41,735 nucleotides of DNA from Sulfurovum sp. (lineage in GTDB: Bacteria; Campylobacterota; Campylobacteria; Campylobacterales; Sulfurovaceae), in assembly GCA_015490315.1 (NCBI GenBank), contig WFYB01000218.1, forward strand, positions 1-41,735, in the 5' to 3' direction. The position numbers and the translations under genes are program-made. The notes under the pieces are model-generated. The model was given only the letters and a program-made list of their open reading frames with translations, was not told the DNA's origin and searched no databases. Shown one piece after another: positions 1 to 7,118 of this stretch; the first letter of the stretch is position 1; each line of letters begins with the position of its first letter.

Positions 1-170
1 GTAAATATTTGGCGCAAGTAGAAGAGGGGTCAACCTTGATCATAGATGGAAGCAAGGCAGAGTTTATTGATCATGACATCATGGAAACCATAGAAGACTT
101 TGCTGTGACGGCTAAAGAGAACAATATTCATGTAGTCAATAAGCTTTATGTCGATATGACTATAGCATAG
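1..170 (+). CDS. SulP-family anion transporter, C-terminal STAS end (partial)
   Basis: This is the last 55 codons of a gene that begins left of the window, read in the frame that ends at the TAG at 168-170. The peptide contains LIIDGSKAEFIDHDIMETI, the signature of the cytoplasmic STAS domain at the C-terminus of SulP-type inorganic anion transporters. In that family the membrane part carries sulfate, bicarbonate or another anion and the STAS domain modulates it. The substrate cannot be told from this fragment. The gene is convergent with the Crp/Fnr gene that ends at 188. Confidence 0.72.
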   Translation, partial: KYLAQVEEGSTLIIDGSKAEFIDHDIMETIEDFAVTAKENNIHVVNKLYVDMTIA

Positions 171-187
171 AACATTAAATATGGATA

Positions 188-799
188 TTAGTGAAGCGTG
201 ATCTTCCCTCTGTGCAGTGTTACCTTTCCCTGCTGCTCTAGCTCTTTGAGTACGCGGCTTACGACAACGCGGGAGGTGCCAAGCTCTGTGGCGATGTGTT
301 CGTGGGTGGTCACTACAGGATTGCTCTGTTGTGCTTCAAGCCACTCCATGATACGTGCATCGAGATGTTTGAACTTGACGGAGTTGAGCAGTTTTGCCAG
401 CGAGGTAAAACGGATCTGGTAGAGCGAAAAGAGGTAGCTTTGGTAGCTGTCGCTCATCTTGGCGAGCTGTTTGATGCTCTGGGCATCAACGAGGTAGCCT
501 TCGATATCTGTTACCGTCTCTGCCGAGGCGACCGCTTCGGTCTGAGAGATGAGCGATGCGGTATTGACGATGCACTGCTCTCCGGGCTGCAGGGTATAGA
601 GGGTAATCTCTTCGATCCCGTCCGCCTGTGTATAGAGACGTACTTTGCCTTTGGTCAGCAGCAAAATGTTGTCACAGATGTCACCTTGGTAGAAGAGCAG
701 GTTGCCTGCAGGTACTTTGACCGGTTTGAGATGTTGTTTGAGAAATTCCCGTGCTTCGGGTTCGAGGGTATCCATAAAAGGATAGGGTGAAAGCTCCAT
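188..799 (-). CDS. Crp/Fnr-family transcriptional regulator
   Basis: The 203-residue product has an N-terminal cyclic-nucleotide-binding-type beta barrel (roughly residues 10-125, with GNLLFYQGD) and a C-terminal winged helix (roughly 145-203, recognition helix around TSRVVVSRVLKEL). It lacks the N-terminal cysteine cluster of iron-sulfur FNR proteins, so it may sense a small ligand, NO or redox state by other means. I chose the ATG at 799 because GGAG lies 6 bases before it; an upstream GTG at 829 has no comparable ribosome site. The DUF2892 gene at 856-1047 lies 56 bases upstream on the same strand, so the two are probably co-transcribed. The target genes are unknown. Confidence 0.88.
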   Translation of the reverse strand: MELSPYPFMDTLEPEAREFLKQHLKPVKVPAGNLLFYQGDICDNILLLTKGKVRLYTQADGIEEITLYTLQPGEQCIVNTASLISQTEAVASAETVTDIEGYLVDAQSIKQLAKMSDSYQSYLFSLYQIRFTSLAKLLNSVKFKHLDARIMEWLEAQQSNPVVTTHEHIATELGTSRVVVSRVLKELEQQGKVTLHRGKITLH

Positions 800-855
800 G
801 GGTATCTCCGTGTAAAGTGATGATACCACTCTATCACGGAGAAACTTAAAGCTGC

Positions 856-1047
856 TTAGTCATTTTTGACTTTGCATCCTGTGTTGAGACCGAGGATGGC
901 ATAAAGCGGACACCATCCGATCAGTCCTGTCAGTAGTGGCACTGCACCAATGGCACCAAGCCAGTTCTGGCTCGCAAAGCCCCATCCGATGATCGCAACG
1001 CCTGCGATAACTCTGATAACTCTGTCAATTGTTCCTTCATTACACAT
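856..1047 (-). CDS. DUF2892 (YgaP-type) small membrane protein
   Basis: This 63-residue protein starts MCNEGTIDRVIRVIAG and has two hydrophobic helices separated by a short turn (SQNWLGAIGAVPLLTGLIGW). That is the DUF2892 domain, also found as the membrane anchor of YgaP rhodaneses. The family also shares the CPLY and NTGC cysteines visible near the C-terminus. AAGGA lies 6 bases before the ATG. It is the first gene of a likely two-gene unit with the Crp/Fnr regulator. DUF2892 genes often occur near sulfur or stress regulators, but no biochemical role can be assigned here. Confidence 0.85.
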   Translation of the reverse strand: MCNEGTIDRVIRVIAGVAIIGWGFASQNWLGAIGAVPLLTGLIGWCPLYAILGLNTGCKVKND

Positions 1048-1138
1048 GATAAATCCTTTATGTTAAATTTGAATTACAAGAGAAGTATGACAAGTTTCCG
1101 CTAGTTTGTCTGTAATATGAGCTACATATACTATATTT

Positions 1139-1153
1139 CAATAATAATTATCA
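1139..1153. promoter_or_regulatory. Candidate Fur box 1
   Basis: The 15-mer CAATAATAATTATCA matches the 7-1-7 Fur palindrome TGATAAT-n-ATTATCA at 12 of 14 arm positions. It lies about 90 bases before the porin start. A second and better copy follows at 1207-1221. Confidence 0.55.
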
Positions 1154-1206
1154 ATATTATCATAACTTAAGTTTACGCGGGTTAGAATGCGGTATCTAAA
1201 TTATTT

Positions 1207-1221
1207 AGATAATAATTATCA
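1207..1221. promoter_or_regulatory. Candidate Fur box 2
   Basis: AGATAATAATTATCA matches the 7-1-7 Fur palindrome at 13 of 14 arm positions. It lies 22 bases before the porin ATG and overlaps the probable transcription start or leader, where bound Fe-Fur would block expression. The pair of boxes suggests that the porin and FMN-protein genes are iron repressed. Confidence 0.65.
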
Positions 1222-1243
1222 AAATATAATAAAAGGAATAATC

Positions 1244-2470
1244 ATGAAAAAAGAGTTGACACTTATCTCATTTGTGGCAATGCTGGCTACAGGAGCCAAT
1301 GCAACGAGTCTGGAGGAGCGTGTAAAGGCACTTGAGGAGAAAAGTGAGATACTCAGCGAGGAGCTTCTTAAAAAAGAGGAGAGCGGTTTTACATTTGCCA
1401 AAGCCGATCAGAGCTATAACGGTATGGGGGCAGCGGCATCGAAAGTCTATTATGCCCAGTCAGGACTCTCTATTGGAGGGTACGGTGAGATGTATTGGGC
1501 AAAAACGGAGGGTAAACGTGCCTTTGCCGATGTCTATCGCTTTATTCCCTATTTCGGATACCGATTTAACGACTGGATCGTCATGAATGCGGAGATCGAG
1601 TTTGAGCATGGCGGTGAAGAGGTCGCGATCGAGTTTCTCTATCTTGACTTTATGCTGGACAGATCTTTCAATGTAAGGCTGGGAAATCTGCTTGTACCAA
1701 TGGGCTTGACCAATCTCAGACACGAGCCGACACTTTTCAATACCGTACAGCGTCCGGAAATTGAGAAACTATTGATCCCAAGTACCTGGCATGAAAACGG
1801 TATACTTGCTTACGGAGAGCTTGCCCAGGGTGCTTTCGCCTATTCGGTAGGGGCGATCAATGCACTCAATGTCAACACTGCCTTTGCGACAGATATTACA
1901 AGTGCCAAAAGAGAGCAGTGGCTCAGAAAGGGACGTAAAGGATCAGCAGAGAAAGCGACATTTTCACCGGCATTTGTAGGACGTTTGGATTATAAGGGGA
2001 TCAATGGACTGCTTGTCGGTGCATCAGCCTACTATGGTGACGCTTCCAATACAGATCCTGATCTCTCCGGAGCAAACCTAAGTATCTTCGACCTGCATGC
2101 ACAGTATGAAAAAGGTCCGTTTAGTGCCAAAGCACTTTATACACAGGCAAATGTCAGCGGTGCAGAGAAACTTGGAGCAGATACTATCCAAAAAGCGAGT
2201 GGTTTCTATCTCAATACAGCCTATGATCTGGCAGATGCATTGCACATGGAATACAAGCTTCCGGTCTTTGTACAGTATGAACAGTACAATCCGATCGAAG
2301 AGACTGTCAGTGGCGCAGGTGAGTTGGGGGATATCTCCATTGTTACTGCCGGATTCAATTTTTATCCGACCGAACAGGTGGTACTCAAGGCTGACTATGC
2401 GATCAAAGATGATCCTGCCAGAGCCGACAAAGAGCGTACCGCTTCATTTGGATTGGGCTTTATCTTTTAA
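1244..2470 (+). CDS. Outer-membrane porin with N-terminal coiled coil
   Basis: The 408-residue product has a signal peptide (MKKELTLISFVAMLATGANA), then a short heptad-rich stretch (LEERVKALEEKSEILSEEL) typical of trimeric porins. A long series of alternating amphipathic strands follows, ending in the aromatic LGFIF expected of an outer-membrane barrel. Start: ATG at 1244, with AAGGA 6 bases upstream; the in-frame codon at 1187 would bury the signal peptide. It leads a run of four plus-strand genes, with only 9 bases before the next one, and sits directly behind two Fur-box-like sites. It may admit iron or another small solute; substrate specificity cannot be read from the sequence. Confidence 0.8.
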   Translation: MKKELTLISFVAMLATGANATSLEERVKALEEKSEILSEELLKKEESGFTFAKADQSYNGMGAAASKVYYAQSGLSIGGYGEMYWAKTEGKRAFADVYRFIPYFGYRFNDWIVMNAEIEFEHGGEEVAIEFLYLDFMLDRSFNVRLGNLLVPMGLTNLRHEPTLFNTVQRPEIEKLLIPSTWHENGILAYGELAQGAFAYSVGAINALNVNTAFATDITSAKREQWLRKGRKGSAEKATFSPAFVGRLDYKGINGLLVGASAYYGDASNTDPDLSGANLSIFDLHAQYEKGPFSAKALYTQANVSGAEKLGADTIQKASGFYLNTAYDLADALHMEYKLPVFVQYEQYNPIEETVSGAGELGDISIVTAGFNFYPTEQVVLKADYAIKDDPARADKERTASFGLGFIF

Positions 2471-2479
2471 GGAGTGGAT

Positions 2480-3001
2480 ATGGTTAGGAGACTCAGGATC
2501 CTCTTTTGCCTGCTTCCGTTGATCCTCGGAGGTGCAAAGGCTGCCAATGTAGAGCAGATCGTCAAAGAGGCACTTCCCATGGCAACAAAAATCGAACCTG
2601 ACAAGGTTATTCTCACTCGAAGCGAGGCGCAGGAGGTGATGCGCCATGCCAAGATGAAACTGCCCTCACGGCTCTACCGCATTTTTCGTATCTATCGCGG
2701 CAAAAAAGAGCTTGCAGACGGTGTGGTGATCACACGCAAGGTGCGTAGCAAAAAAGCGAGTGTGCTTTATCTGTTTGACCACGAAGGGAAGTTGCTCTTT
2801 GCAGAAGTATTGGCATTTGCCGAACCGTCGGAGTTTCTCCCCTCAAAAGTCTGGATGGGACAGTTTCAAAACAAAAGCCCCGATGCGCCGCTGCGCGTGG
2901 GCAAAGATATCCCAATGATATCGGGAGCGACACTCAGCGCACGCAACGTTACCGACGGCGCCAGACTTGCACGTGCCCTTGTAGAAGCGGTACTGCGATG
3001 A
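2480..3001 (+). CDS. Secreted FMN-binding domain protein (flavinylation substrate)
   Basis: The 173-residue protein begins with a cleavable signal peptide (VRRLRILFCLLPLILGGAKA). It ends in an FMN_bind domain with the flavinylation motif ISGATLSA; the likely FMN-bearing residue is Thr151. In this family, as in NqrC and RnfG, ApbE attaches FMN through a phosphoester bond to this Thr/Ser outside the cytoplasm. The apbE gene at 3755-4801 supplies that enzyme. Start: ATG at 2480 with AAGGAG 5 bases upstream. The stop overlaps the next ATG (ATGA), so translation of the two is coupled. It is probably a periplasmic one- or two-electron carrier. Confidence 0.85.
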   Translation: MVRRLRILFCLLPLILGGAKAANVEQIVKEALPMATKIEPDKVILTRSEAQEVMRHAKMKLPSRLYRIFRIYRGKKELADGVVITRKVRSKKASVLYLFDHEGKLLFAEVLAFAEPSEFLPSKVWMGQFQNKSPDAPLRVGKDIPMISGATLSARNVTDGARLARALVEAVLR

Positions 3002-3471
3002 AGTTTTTAGTGACAAAAGAGTGGCAGCGCGCGCCCTTTTTGAAGATGCTTATGGGAGGGGTGGCGCTTTTTTTGCTCCTTTTTCTTGCAACCGATGTAG
3101 TGTTGCATCACTTTCAGACAGGAGTGAGTCTCTCTCGTACTTCAGAAATCCTCTTTGGTAACGAAGCGGCATTTGTCGATCCTGTGCCTCTTGGCACACT
3201 GCTGCTGTGGGTACATATCGACCTTTTTATCGGGATGCTAACGGTACTAATCCTCTCGGCGATCGCAATACGCCTTAGCAGCAGTGCAAGCAAGAGCACC
3301 GTATGGCTGCATCTTCTGTCACTTCCCGCACTTCTTGCGCCTATCACATTGACCGTTGCCTATCTGACCTCTATGCAGTGGATGGTGGTACTCTGGCTTG
3401 GCTCTTTTATGCTCTGGCATATCATGGGGGTAGTGCTTTGTGTAGTGATCCTCTGGAGGGTATGGCGATGA
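2998..3471 (+). CDS. Four-helix membrane protein, possible haem-binding partner of the FMN protein
   Basis: The 157-residue protein has about four transmembrane segments. Histidines lie in or near the helices (VVLHHF, LLWVHIDLF, VWLHLLS, LWHIMG), a pattern that would suit a b-type cytochrome or a PepSY-TM-like electron carrier. I do not recognise a named family. It overlaps the FMN-binding gene by four bases (ATGA) and the next gene by four bases, so the three are translated together. In known flavinylated systems, small membrane proteins of this kind pass electrons from the membrane to the extracytoplasmic FMN domain; that role is inferred here from position and histidines only. Confidence 0.6.
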   Translation: MKFLVTKEWQRAPFLKMLMGGVALFLLLFLATDVVLHHFQTGVSLSRTSEILFGNEAAFVDPVPLGTLLLWVHIDLFIGMLTVLILSAIAIRLSSSASKSTVWLHLLSLPALLAPITLTVAYLTSMQWMVVLWLGSFMLWHIMGVVLCVVILWRVWR

Positions 3472-3869
3472 AAGCATCAAAACACTTTGGCGTAGCGATT
3501 GCCTATTTTCTCCTTTTTCTTGCAGCGGTGGTGGACAGCGGTGTGGCGCTCTATTTCCAAGAGCATGGTATCGGCTTGCCGATGCGCAAGAGTTTGGAAG
3601 GATTTTTGGAGATTCTTGTGCCGCATCTTGCGGCTATGGATGTCAGCGCGTTTGTTGTGACACACTTTCTGCTCTTTACTTCCCTCTATAGCGATAGGGC
3701 AAAGCGCATACTTTATGGTGCATTGCTGGGTTTGATCCTGCTGGATCAGAGCATCTATCTTTGGATGTGGAGCGGCTGGGAGACGATCGGGTGGATCAAG
3801 CCTTTGGCTGTCGTGGCCCTATCGGCAGTCTGGGCGGCGGTGGTATGGGCTATAGCGGTTGCTTTATAA
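3468..3869 (+). CDS. Small hydrophobic membrane protein, last gene of the Fur-box cluster
   Basis: The 133-residue product has about four hydrophobic helices and several helix-proximal histidines (SKHFGV, VPHLAAMD, VVTHFLLF). The start is ATG 3468, which overlaps the previous stop (ATGA) and has GGAGG 8 bases upstream; the ATG at 3462 is too close to that site. No family is recognised. Its size, histidines and coupling to 2998-3471 suggest that the two form one membrane complex. Its last 115 bases overlap the 3' end of apbE on the opposite strand. Confidence 0.55.
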   Translation: MKASKHFGVAIAYFLLFLAAVVDSGVALYFQEHGIGLPMRKSLEGFLEILVPHLAAMDVSAFVVTHFLLFTSLYSDRAKRILYGALLGLILLDQSIYLWMWSGWETIGWIKPLAVVALSAVWAAVVWAIAVAL

Positions 3870-4801
3870 GGAAACCATCTTAAATGCAGCATCGCTCGGT
3901 CGATATCGTAGAGTATCTTACCGTCACTTTGTACGAGGATAAACGAGATTTCGGGATGCACCTTCAAAAACGCAAGTGCCTCAGCCGGGGGCATCACTGC
4001 TACTGCGGTGGCATAGGCATCAAGTCTGCTATTATCACCCAAAGAGATGAGTGTCACGGAGTGAAAGTGGCGCTCCGGTCTTTTGGTTTTGGGGTCGATG
4101 AGATGGTGCTCTTCGGGGCGGGTGGCATATCGCCGATAGGTTCCGGAAGTAGAGATCGCTATCTGAGGCATCCGTGTCTCTATCTGGGCAAAGAGCCCTG
4201 AAGCATAGGGCGATTCGATACCGACTTTACAGAGATCAAGACAGCGTATATCACCGCTAAGGGCAATTCTTCCGCGCGTGACATTCTGCTCGGCTAACCG
4301 TGCCGCGGCAAGATCGATGCCGTAGCCTTTGCCCATGCCGCCAAGATCGAGTGTGATATCGCTATCGGTTTGGATCGTGGAGGGCGTAATTTTGATCCCC
4401 TCGATGCGCACGGCAGCCATCCGGCGCATCCCTTCATCTACACGGCGCGGTTTCTCTCCAAAACGGTAGAGTTTTTTGGTCACAGAACCGATCGTGATAT
4501 CAAATGCCCCCTTGGTCTCCCTGTGGTAGCGTATGCTCTCAAGAAGCGCGTTGGCAAGCAGAGGATCGTAGGCGATTTTGTGAGTTGCATTGAGTCGGTA
4601 AAGCAGTGCCTTTTCATCAAAGGAGGAGAGTGCTTTCTCTGCTTTTGCGATCGCATCAAATGCATATCTTGCTTTGGCGCTGTCGGATTTGGGCAGCCAC
4701 ACAGTCGCATAGGTGCCCATCATCACACGTGTCCGAGAGGGATACTCCTGTGCAGTGAGCGGGAGCAGTGCAAGCAGGAGTGCGAGGATAAGCGTACGCA
4801 T
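3755..4801 (-). CDS. apbE: FAD:protein FMN transferase ApbE
   Basis: The 348-residue ApbE-family enzyme transfers FMN from FAD to a Thr/Ser of an exported protein. Family motifs are visible in order: a signal peptide, VMMGTYATVWL, ITLDLGGMGKGYGIDLAA, SGTYRR, HLIDPKT and the metal-site stretch RLDAYATAVAV. Its obvious client is the FMN_bind protein at 2480-3001. The ATG shares one base with the stop of the upstream thioredoxin-fold gene (TGATG), so translation is coupled. The last 35 or so residues do not look like the family and are antisense to the 3' end of the membrane gene 3468-3869. The tail may be a late extension or reflect a small frameshift or sequence error. Confidence 0.9.
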   Translation of the reverse strand: MRTLILALLLALLPLTAQEYPSRTRVMMGTYATVWLPKSDSAKARYAFDAIAKAEKALSSFDEKALLYRLNATHKIAYDPLLANALLESIRYHRETKGAFDITIGSVTKKLYRFGEKPRRVDEGMRRMAAVRIEGIKITPSTIQTDSDITLDLGGMGKGYGIDLAAARLAEQNVTRGRIALSGDIRCLDLCKVGIESPYASGLFAQIETRMPQIAISTSGTYRRYATRPEEHHLIDPKTKRPERHFHSVTLISLGDNSRLDAYATAVAVMPPAEALAFLKVHPEISFILVQSDGKILYDIDRAMLHLRWFPYKATAIAHTTAAQTADRATTAKGLIHPIVSQPLHIQR

Positions 4802-6744
4802 CACTTTTTATGCCGTCTGCCTAACACCTCCACTACTCCTTTGAAATCTCTTTCGTGTCCGAAGCAGGCACTGGAGTTGCAGAGCATGAAGCCGTCATTG
4901 GTGTCGTTCTTGAAGAGACAGAAAGGGTAGGGAAGTTTGTCAAGTTGAGGGATATAGGGTGCAAGCTTCTCCTCTTTGGCTTTGATGACGATGTCATCTT
5001 TGAGATAGCGGATGACCATTTTGCTCATTTTGGGTGTGGAGATGGGCTGTCGCATCACATCGTAGGAGTGTATCTCGAGTGACTTGAAGACAAACTTTTT
5101 GTAGACTGTATCGACCAGCGAAGAGATGGAGTGCAGCACTCCGACCATCGTGGCTACCGAGGAGGGGTAGGAGCTGTCATAGATATCGGCATCGGTCTCA
5201 AACTCCCCTCGGCTGAATTTCCACTTGCCCCCGGCATAGTACCTTTCGATGGCATTGTTGGCAAGTTTGACGGCAGTGACGAGATAGTGTTCATCAAGGG
5301 TACTCTCATATGCTTCAATGAGTGCTTCACACAGATAGGCATAGTCCTCCAAAAAGGCATGGATCTTCGGTTTTTTACCGATGAGTGTGGAGTGAAAGAG
5401 TTGGGAGTTGATATACATACTCTTTAGCAGTGCCTCAAGTGAGCGTTTCGCCTCTTTGAGATAGCGTTTTTCTACCCTGCCGGCTTGAAAGAGTGAGGTG
5501 ATCATCATCGCATTCCATGAGACGATCACCTTTTTGTCTATGAAGGGATAGCTGCGTTTCTCTCTGCGTTTTTGGAGTGCTTTGATCGCTTCACTGTAGT
5601 AGGGGATCTTCTCGGTTGCGGAGGGGTCATCGACCCGGATGATGTTTTTGCCCTCGAAGTTGCCCTCTTTGGTGATATGCAGTGCCTTGGCAAGCGCTTT
5701 ATGTGCCGAGGAGGGGATCCCCTCTTTCTCAAAGGATTTGAGTGCTTTGTCGTAACTGTAGACAAAATATTTGCCCTCTTCCCCTTCTGTATCCGCATCG
5801 CTTGCGGAGTAGAAGAGGTTATCCTGTGACATCTTCTCGAGCATAAAATCAAGTGTCTCAAAACTGATCTCTTTATAAAAGTCATTGTCGGTGACATGGT
5901 AGGCTTTGAGATAGACCGAAGCGAGCAGGGCATTGTCATAGGTCATCTTCTCGAAGTGGGGGACAAGCCATTCATTATCCGTAGAGTAGCGGCAGAAGCC
6001 GCCGTCGACGATATCGCGCAGTCCACCCTTTGCCATGGAAGAGAGGGAGAGCAGCACCATATTGAGCACCTCTTTGTCGCGTGTGAGCTTATAGAGGTCG
6101 AGCAGCAGATCGAGTGTGGATGCCTGAGGGAACTTCGGAGCGGTATTGAAACCGCCATCTTTGTGATCGAAGAGCTGTTTTGCTTGCGCGATGGTGCGCG
6201 AGATGATACTCTCATCGAGCTTGGTCGCCTGTATTGTATGTTCGTTTTTGTTGAGGTGGTCGAGAATCTTCTGGGCTTCACTGACGAGTACCTCTTTTTC
6301 AGTCTTGTACTTCTCTGTGATCACTTCGAGCAGCGTGGGGAAGCTCATCATCCCGTACTTGGGTTCGGCGGGGATGTAGGTTGCTGAGTAGAAGGGTTTG
6401 AGATCATCTGTCAAGAAGATCGAGGTAGGCCAGCCGCCGGGCCGCCCGTTCATCAGCTGATAGACCTCCTGAAAGTGTTTGTCTATATCGGGACGCTCCT
6501 CACGGTCAACTTTGATCGAGACAAAGTGCTCGTTGAGGATCTTCGCGATCTCAGGATTTTCAAAACTCTCCCGCTCCATCACATGGCACCAGTGGCAAGA
6601 ACTGTATCCGATACTTAGAAAGATCGGCTTGTGTTCGTCCCGTGCTTTTTGGAATGCCTCTTCTCCCCAGGGATACCAGTCCACGGGGTTGTCAGCGTGC
6701 TGCTGCAGGTAGGGAGAGTGTTCATTTTTGAGATGATTCGCCAT
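4801..6744 (-). CDS. DUF255 thioredoxin-fold protein (YyaL/SPATA20 family)
   Basis: The 647-residue protein starts [19 protein letters not shown] and carries the redox motif SSCHWCHVM in its N-terminal thioredoxin-like (DsbH-type) domain, about residues 1-165. The rest is an alpha/alpha-toroid resembling six-hairpin glycosidases, with [16 protein letters not shown] and VSWNAMMI. The family is widespread and its reaction is not established. No signal peptide is visible, so it is probably cytoplasmic. Start: ATG 6744 with AAAGGG 8 bases upstream; the in-frame TTG at 6774 lacks a ribosome site. It is coupled to apbE by a TGATG overlap. Confidence 0.87.
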   Translation of the reverse strand: MANHLKNEHSPYLQQHADNPVDWYPWGEEAFQKARDEHKPIFLSIGYSSCHWCHVMERESFENPEIAKILNEHFVSIKVDREERPDIDKHFQEVYQLMNGRPGGWPTSIFLTDDLKPFYSATYIPAEPKYGMMSFPTLLEVITEKYKTEKEVLVSEAQKILDHLNKNEHTIQATKLDESIISRTIAQAKQLFDHKDGGFNTAPKFPQASTLDLLLDLYKLTRDKEVLNMVLLSLSSMAKGGLRDIVDGGFCRYSTDNEWLVPHFEKMTYDNALLASVYLKAYHVTDNDFYKEISFETLDFMLEKMSQDNLFYSASDADTEGEEGKYFVYSYDKALKSFEKEGIPSSAHKALAKALHITKEGNFEGKNIIRVDDPSATEKIPYYSEAIKALQKRREKRSYPFIDKKVIVSWNAMMITSLFQAGRVEKRYLKEAKRSLEALLKSMYINSQLFHSTLIGKKPKIHAFLEDYAYLCEALIEAYESTLDEHYLVTAVKLANNAIERYYAGGKWKFSRGEFETDADIYDSSYPSSVATMVGVLHSISSLVDTVYKKFVFKSLEIHSYDVMRQPISTPKMSKMVIRYLKDDIVIKAKEEKLAPYIPQLDKLPYPFCLFKNDTNDGFMLCNSSACFGHERDFKGVVEVLGRRHKK

Positions 6745-6822
6745 TGCTTGTACCCTTTGTAAAATGTTAAACAAGTTTTGTTACTATTACACAGCTTATA
6801 CACAAATAGTACAATACAATAC

Positions 6823-7094
6823 TATAGAACCTGCTGGATACCCTAGACATTCACAATGGGTTTTGCAAATGTAAGGTTGTGCAAGAGATTTATAAGTCCT
6901 AGCCATAGCTAAGATGCAGTAAATATCTTGTGCAAAATTGCGTTTACAAAGCCCACCCGGAGGGCAACACAAGCTTTCGCCTATGCGTCGTTACTCTTTT
7001 TCGACTTAGCTACGGCTAGGGCTTCAAAAGAGTGCCTAGCCTAGACAAAAGCTTGTGATGTTGTGAACGCCTAGGGTATTCAGCGGGTTCTATA
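6823..7094. repeat. 272-bp gene-free element with long terminal and nested inverted repeats (MITE-like)
   Basis: The 34-base arms at 6823-6856 and 7061-7094 are inverted copies of each other at 30 of 34 positions (TATAGAACC at the left end, GGTTCTATA at the right). A second nested pair, at 6898-6913 and 7005-7020, matches at 15 of 16 positions. The element contains no coding frame and fills most of the 374-base gap between the DUF255 gene and dsbD. It could be a miniature inverted-repeat element, a dispersed structural repeat or the template of a folded RNA. No transposase is visible nearby. Confidence 0.65.
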
Positions 7095-7118
7095 AATTTT
7101 AAAATAAAGAGAGCAAAA

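Noticed and set aside
1187-1243. Longer porin start at 1187
   Set aside because: It would place 19 polar residues before an intact signal peptide and begin inside the Fur-box region.
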